In this document: positions 48,878-64,000 of the stretch, piece after piece
Position numbering within the stretch: the first letter of the stretch is position 1
How the letters are laid out: every line of letters begins with the position of its first letter
Source: Amia ocellicauda
Taxonomy: Eukaryota; Chordata; Actinopteri; Amiiformes; Amiidae
DNA length: 64,000 nt
Direction: 5' to 3'
NCBI RefSeq assembly: GCF_036373705.1
Contig: NC_089864.1
Span: 5,664,001 to 5,728,000, forward strand
Position numbers and translations under genes: made by a program
The notes under the pieces: generated by a model
Seen by the model: the letters and a program-made list of their open reading frames with translations, nothing else
Databases searched by the model: none
What the model was told of the DNA's origin: nothing

Positions 48878-51800
48878 CATGTATATGATGTAATTCTGAC
48901 GTGGATTAAGTCGCACTGCCTCCCAGCACAGTACAAGGATGAGTCCAATTATTATTTATTGTGCCCAATCCCCCATCCCCTACAAGACAACCATTCTGTC
49001 ACCTTTTGCTGTATATAAAAGACAACATGGACAATTGAACTGCTACTCCAATTGCAAAAAATGTCACTGACTTTTTGCAGACTTTTTGGTTTGCCTTCAA
49101 CCGCAGCGCCGTGTTTGGGATGTGCCATTCGAGGCAGAATAAGCACTGTGTGACACCGAGATCATTGTGGCTGTATTTGATTAAGATTAAAGGAAGCCTG
49201 CTGACAACTTCCAGTGCTAGGTGTGTATGAGTGCTGAAGTGTGCGCAGCATGTGTGGCACTTTTATTAGTATGTGATGAGGCCTGTGTGGGGCTCAGAGC
49301 TTTGAAATGCAAATTATTGGCTCTTAACAGGTGTCACCTGTTGGCTCTGTCTTTGATGTGAGCGGTGAGGCCACGCCCACCACCGAACACCACTGAGCAG
49401 AGCCGAGTGAAGACCTCAGTGTCGAAATGTCACTTCCACTATTTATTCCCACCATAAACATAGACCGGGCCAATTCAGGTACAGGCATGTCCTGTTACTT
49501 TTTACGTATCTCTTTTATTATTAATCATAAAATAATAAAAGTAAATCATTTTTGAAGAGTCATACTTAAATGAGCGTCTTTCGCTTAAAAATCAAATACT
49601 GGAATGCCTTTTCTTTTTTTTCTTTTTTTCTTTTCAAGGAACAAACTGGCTTTTGCCCAAAAGGCTACACATCAGTGGTCCCCTAAACTGTTTATTTAAT
49701 GGTGAAATATAAAAACATGTTTCTTGTTTATAGGTGTTTAAGTACTTTTATATCTGTTGTTCTGCACCAGCACAAGACGGTGAAGATTAGAATAGAGGAT
49801 TGAATTGAGGATTTCGGAAGATGCTGCACAGTGTGGTTAATAATGTCTCAAAACCCACTGGGCATTTATTGCAAATGTATTAAAGTGCAAATTCATGTTG
49901 CAGCTTATTCTACAGGTGCAAGGTGCACTTCCCTACGACTCCACAGCCCTCCCCTGGCTGAGACACACCGGCCGTCCAGGAAAGCGAACGTACAGCTCCA
50001 TCCAGTGGAAACATTGTGCATCACAGAGGGGATTTTCAGAGCTCCTCAGGGACGTTTTCCATCCTAAGGCACACACTTCACTGCCCCATTATAGAGTGTA
50101 AAAGAAAGGGAGAAAGAAAAACACTTTCAACAAGAGACCTGAGCTTATCTTGGTGAGCAGAGTCGTTTAAACAACTGGCAAGCACTTAAATTAAATACAT
50201 GAAAGTGTTTTATTTCCCCCCAAATTCCATCTGCACACCTATTGGTGCTTGATAGCACATTGGATTGGAAAGACAAATGTGCCAAACCCTGCTAGGATGC
50301 CAGAAACATCCAGGACACATAACAACACTCAAATATGTCCACTGAAGTGGTTATTATTAACTGTTCATTTTGTGTTTTTAATAAGCTGACCATATGACTT
50401 CATTTTCAAGACAGAATTTGAAACTTGCCTCTCAACCGCAGGAAATGAACATTGAGCATTGCGCCTCTGCCAAGATGCATATTGATGCCTAATTACTGAG
50501 TGCAGCTAACAGGTTATTATAGTGTTTGGTAAATCACTGTGCTTTGAAGTAAGTGTTTATTTATATTTAGACACACATCCTATGAAGTAACAATTTCTGT
50601 ACAGAGGGAAACAAATTCAATAAAGCGAATGTCGGTGTGATTCCAGATCGAGGGCCGATATCAAAGCTGTGTGCACTTGTTAAGTGATGGAAGAATGTTC
50701 TGTGGTTTAAAGAGAGACTGAAACCAGGCTTAGTTAGAGTCTAGACATGGGCAGGCAGCAGGAAGCATTATTATCAAGAATGAAGATCAAACCGTCTCAT
50801 CTTTCAAGAACAAGAACAATGTGTTTTTCACTATATTTGGTGGTTAAAACATGCTTGCACACATCAATATTGCCTTTTAAACTGGTTATGTCTTGTGTAC
50901 ATTGTTCCTTAGTATATCTAGTGGTGTCTGTAGAGGAAAATAAGTGTCTGACAAAGGTAGCTGTAACAGTAAATACACATTTATATAACTAATTTATATA
51001 ACTATTACTTTATACTGTGTTCATTCAATTATGTAAATACAAATAAAGTAAGTTTACATTGGCACACTGTACGGCCTTTGATCTGTGTAATCTCTAAAGG
51101 CGGGAGGTGATTTTTTGGTCCTTCAGTGCTTTATTTTTATTTTTTTAAAGCTTTGTAAAGGCTAAAGCTGTCAGAGGCAACACGGCATTGCGCTGTGCAG
51201 TAATTATAACTGCAGCTAACACAAGGCACATATTACAATAAATAATAAAATACGGCAACTTTCTTCACAATGAAACTGTATAAATAGCAACTTTGTTACC
51301 ATGGCTTTAACAACAATAAAGGCAGAGCCTACCAGAAACAAAATGTAGCAACATCCATAGACTTAGCAAGGAAAGTGATATTCTCACTTTGCATTCTCAC
51401 TTTCTGGTGTTTGAATCAGTCGTCACCCTCTGCTCGACCTTCGTTTGGTTATTTGGAGAAAACAAGACTGCGAGTTCAGCATCCCGTTGATAAAGGCATT
51501 TAGAAACGGCATTAGATGATTCTAACGCAAGATGTCACTTCTTGTCCCCCTTTTTGTCAATCATTGTGAATATCTGCATTACCTCACAATGCCATAGTTT
51601 TCTACTATCTGCTTTAGGCCCGGATTAAATCAAACCTACAACTCGCCCACTTGGTGGCAGCTTTCCAAGGTAGCTGGAGTTAAATCTGTAATTCTGAAGC
51701 CTGACAGGATTAAACGGAGAATCTGACAGAGAGGATATCAAATTCCCAAAATCAATAGTGAGGCCTGAAGAACCAGGTTAGAGAGGCAGTCACAGAAAGT

Positions 51801-53040
51801 GAAAACACTGGACATCAACACATATCCCAGTAAACCACAGCTCAAAAGATGGCCTCCTGTTTTGAACTTCTGCACATACCAGTGGACCAGTCAGTTTAGT
51901 ACATTGCATCTCTTATTATTTAATTTCACCTCAATTACTAGTTCAAAATTAAGAATGACTCTCAGCGGATCATGTTTGACAGATAGATATGATTCCATTT
52001 TCACTCTGATAATGAAATGAACTTCTGTGTCCCTTTAAGCTGTAAAAGTTAATTTAATTCGGGATATAAGGTTTTAATGAGAAACGCACATATCATGTCA
52101 CCACAGCTAAGTCTTTTAAACACGGGTAAAGGGGTTTAAAACATCTTCTGTTGCTGAGAAATAGCTTCAAGTGGTGACCTATTGCATTGTCTGAAACAGA
52201 ACAGGAGGAAACCATGTGCTAGTAAAGGGCATTGTGCAAAAAGTCAGGATGTCTGGTCAGTGTAGATATTCGCAGTTTTGTTTATTTTGGTCAGTGTAAA
52301 GATTACATTGTTTCCCACTTCAGTAAAATATGGGTCAAAAAGCATCCATGCGTTTGAAATGATGAGCCTAGTATATTAATAGAAAGAAGAACATTTCAAA
52401 ATAACATGTGAAATAACATGACAACTAAAAATAACACATATCAAGGCTTTTTGCAGGTTTATCAAATTGTTTCCACTTTTGGCGCTTGTTGGCAGTTTTC
52501 TGAAGCCGGGCTGGTCTGAGATGAGGAAAACCCCGGATCTGAGCCCTGTCTGCATCCTGATTGGGGATGAGAATAGACAGCCTGTGAAAAAGACATGCTC
52601 GGCTCAGTTAAAAGCGGGGTTTATTTATTTAATTATATTTCTATTACACTGCCTGTTAATGCATAATGAAAATAAACTGGAGCTCATTTGCCAAAACGAA
52701 CTGAATGAAAATGACATCGACTTAATGTCTCTCTAATAAGCCACCCTTGTCACTTGGTTTATTTTCACATTCAAATATTTATAATTCCCTATAAAAGGAT
52801 GAGCAGATTCTCCCAGTAAAAATACATACACACATCTTGATAAATCAAATTGAGAGAATGAAATGGATCTGATACAATGCACACAATGTAGACTAATGCA
52901 CTGTTTTTGGACCACTTTGTTGATAAGAGCTCGGATATAAAAAGCAAACTTTAAAAAAGAGCTCACCTGCGCAATTTGCCTTAAATAACCGGAGCTTCCT
53001 GGCGCTGTGAGAGTAAGATCATTATAATTGCTAAATTGAG
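48878..53040. other. SLC13A1-CADPS2 intergenic region, right part
   Basis: About 4.2 kb, mostly AT-rich. No coding exon, RNA gene or clear mobile element was recognised. Regulatory or conserved non-coding sequence may be here but cannot be detected without alignment. Confidence 0.4.
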
Positions 53041-53814
53041 CTGAGCGGGCAGATGAACTTGTTTAGCCCACGTTGCACACAATCCTGCGTGCTCTACTCA
53101 GGCGTGCATTGATCAGAAGTGCATTGCGCATCTGTATTGCGCTGCTGTATTGCGCCGCTGAGCCGGGCTGGCGCACACACAGCCCGGCTCCAGGCCCTGG
53201 GAAGCGCTGCTGTTTGCTCAGGTCTGCTCCGGCGCGCAGGAATGCGGATGCTGTCCCGCAGAAACGCACCGTTTGCACTTGGAGTGAAACGTGCGCAGAA
53301 GAGCACAGTAATGCACTGCGGTGCGTGTGGTTGCGCAGAGAGGCCGGCAGAAGAGGGAAAAAAGCAAGACATCTGCTAAGAAATCAAGTAATATCGTGTC
53401 CCTATTGCGGTCGTAAATATAATAATAACCTGTTGATTATAGAGCAGGGGTCGTCGCAGCGGGTTTCCACCTGCTCTTACAGTAGCGCTGAGCTGACCAC
53501 ACCACGCAATTGCATATACAGACAAACACGGGGGGGGGGTATTTGTCAACAGTGCAATAACTGCTGGAAAGGGCTGCAAATGAGAGAGAGGGAGGGAGGG
53601 AGGGAGAAGTGTGAAAGGGGGACAACAGGTGCACACCGCGCTGAGACATGGCTTAGGGCAGCATCATATAACCGCAGTCTTATAACACTCATACTGCGCA
53701 CAGAAAGAGCAGCAAAGTGCGCAGCGCAGCCCGGCGAGCGGCCCCCTTAAGACCCGCACTCAGCCACGTGTTGCGCGTTATCGGCGCTACAGGTTGGCTA
53801 CCTGTGTCGCCACC

Positions 53815-53827
53815 AGTCTCTCCCTCT

Positions 53828-53876
<49 letters not shown>

Positions 53877-53878
53877 TG
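53815..53878. repeat. (CT)n tract in the presumed CADPS2 5' UTR
   Basis: CCCTCT and CTCTCT repeats of about 64 bp, about 220 bp upstream of the CADPS2 ATG. Within the CpG island, so it may be transcribed. Confidence 0.85.
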
Positions 53879-54097
53879 TCAGTCTGAGCTGGACGTGATC
53901 TGGGTGCCGGAGCCGGGCGTCTGCAAGAACAATACATACATTTGTTTGGACAGGAGAGACGGGCTCGCCTCTCTCCCCGCTCCGCCCTGTGCAGCTCGCC
54001 TCGGGGAGCAGAGTCCGTCCGAACAAGAAGACCAGCAAGGGGAGAGAGCAGGGCAGCGACCCCGGCGCGTCGGGCTCGCCCGGGCGGCTGCACGGCC

Positions 54098-54427
54098 ATG
54101 CTGGACCCGTCCTCCAGCGAGGAGGAGGCGGGCGACGAGCTGCTGGAGGACGAGCGCCGAGACGTCCCGCCGCCCCGCGCCGGCCCGCAGCGCCGCCTGC
54201 CCGCACCGGGACCCGACGCCCGGCCGGAGCGGCGAGCGGGGGGCGGCCGACCCGCCAGCCCGAGCCCGTCGGCGCTCAGCGACAAGGACGGCGAGGAGCA
54301 GGAGAGGGCGCAGCGGGAGGAGGCGGAGAGGAGGTCCCGGCTGCAGATCTACATCTTCGTGCTCCGGTGCATCGCGTACCCCTTCAACGCCAAGCAGCCC
54401 ACGGACATGGCGAGGCGGCAGCAGAAG
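54098..54427 (+). CDS. CADPS2: CADPS2 (CAPS2), first coding exon
   Basis: A 330-bp exon from ATG to a consensus donor (CAGAAG/GTGAGT), phase 0, encodes the first 110 residues. It starts [19 protein letters not shown] and ends [21 protein letters not shown], with a Pro/Arg/Gly-rich variable stretch between and PASPSPS before the conserved helix. The beginning and end are diagnostic of the CADPS family, which primes dense-core vesicles for calcium-triggered exocytosis. The C2, PH and MUN domains lie in later exons beyond the window. CADPS2 rather than CADPS is chosen because it follows SLC13A1 in the same orientation, as in other vertebrates. The ATG is preceded by GGCC and no in-frame upstream Met competes for homology. 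Overlapping long frames here are shadows of the GC-rich exon. Confidence 0.92.
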
Positions 54428-62922
<8,495 letters not shown>

Positions 62923-64000
62923 AGTGTGTTTGTACAATTCGAGATCGCTAATATAAAACACATTCAACTAACCTTACTTGTATTCAGTTCCTCTCTTTAA
63001 TTTTCTTATAGTTGTGGTGCATTGTTGATTGGCTTATAGAACGGGTTACTTTATTGCTTTCATTACGTAAATCCAGGACTGTTACATGTTGGAATGTTTT
63101 AATTGCCACACAGTACTGTTACACACTCTGTAGTGTCTTCCACCACAACCACACTTTTTATGAAGCTATCTGAGGCTTTTGTCCAAAGGCGTAAATGCGA
63201 CTAACCCACCCTAATCCATCCTGGGATTTGACCAGCTGTGGCATTCGAGTCAGCTTAGAGAGACATCAACACGGCAATCTTTAAAAGGGCTTTTGACAGG
63301 AACTGTGTCTCAGAAGGCAATTAGCAACACCGAGGTAATGTTGGATCAGGGATACTCCCCATAATTACACCGCCTCACAACTCCATCCTGCTCGCAGCCG
63401 CGGCACCGACAGGGACCTGCAAATCAAATCTAGAACTGTCGTTCTTCGGTCGAAAACTGTTTTTTCATGGCGCTTCTGATAAAAACTTTCTTGTAAATAG
63501 AAAAAGTAATTGATTTAGGCATCATTAAAACATATTAGGATTCTTAATCTTAACTATAGGAAGAAATCATTATTGCACAAAACCAGAATAATACTGGACA
63601 GAAGTGAGCATTTAAGTTAAACGCCACTACTGGGGTACTACAACTCCTGGAATATAGCTGGATAAATAAGTTAAAGCTGTGGGAATATACAGGAAGTTGT
63701 CTGTGATAGTGTATAATGCACAAATTAATCTTTCCTTTAAAATTAAGGAGCTGGGGAAATGTGTTCTACCAGTAACTGTTTCATAATCCTTGACACCCTG
63801 ACAAAATGAAAGTGCAGAATTTTCTTTTCTATGTGCGTTCAGGCCTCCATAGACCACGATGTGGCCATTTCACCGGAACACATTATCTGACTCCCTTTCT
63901 CCCGTAGATTTCATATCATGATTTGAAAAACGCCTCAATCCGAGTACTCCAGCCAGCCGGCAAAATTGAAGACTGATATTTCATTTCTTCCATTTGAGGC
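62923..64000 (+). other. CADPS2: CADPS2 intron 1, distal part (runs out of window)
   Basis: No exon-like sequence with family resemblance and flanking splice sites was seen. Short frames on both strands look random. Confidence 0.5.

Noticed and set aside
53073-53750. 225-codon ORF upstream of CADPS2
   Set aside because: Lies in CpG-island sequence, low stop density from base composition, no family resemblance.

Overview
The window is nuclear genomic DNA from a vertebrate, most likely a ray-finned fish. The genes have short exons with GT-AG introns. The intergenic DNA carries Tc1-type transposons, hAT-type elements, a DIRS-like retroelement, and LINE 3' ends of a type common in non-teleost and early-branching ray-finned fishes. 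There is one copy of each gene. I cannot name the species; gar, bowfin, sturgeon or an early-branching teleost are guesses from repeat style only. There are no bacterial features, CRISPR arrays, or recognisable tRNA or rRNA genes.

Seven genes lie in this order: WASL (+, last exon only, 2135-2196), LMOD2 (-, 5952-10328), ASB15 (-, 12143-21388), NDUFA5 (+, 22537-25238), IQUB (+, 26719-32190), SLC13A1 (+, 37229-46024) and CADPS2 (+, first coding exon 54098-54427, with its first intron running to the window end). From established knowledge this is the gene order and relative orientation of human chromosome 7q31, so the block is conserved synteny. Five genes were spliced in full by hand. All junctions keep phase except one single-base break in IQUB.

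LMOD2 and ASB15 form a muscle-related tandem pair on the minus strand. ASB15 and NDUFA5 are head to head, about 1.1 kb apart. NDUFA5, IQUB, SLC13A1 and CADPS2 all read rightward. The genes have unrelated jobs: actin nucleation, thin-filament assembly, Cul5 ubiquitin ligation, complex I, motile cilia, sulfate uptake and dense-core vesicle priming. Nothing suggests a functional cluster.

Mobile DNA sits mainly in introns and gaps. It includes DIRS-like debris in the last WASL intron (1-1900), a 0.94-kb inverted-repeat element (3652-4590), a small Tc1-like MITE in LMOD2 intron 2 (6667-7063), a full-length Tc1-like element with an uninterrupted 341-residue DD36E transposase in the last ASB15 intron (12964-14169), and a LINE relic and a hAT transposase relic in other ASB15 introns. 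A decayed Tc1-like element lies in NDUFA5 intron 1, more Tc1 and LINE debris lies between IQUB and SLC13A1, and a palindromic hAT-type MITE with a perfect 8-bp target duplication lies at 48546-48869. The last 9.6 kb is CADPS2 intron 1, without recognisable exons.

I found no clear undescribed system. The items most worth checking are the possible frameshift in IQUB, the intact Tc1 element 28 bp from an ASB15 splice donor, and the open 5' extension of ASB15.
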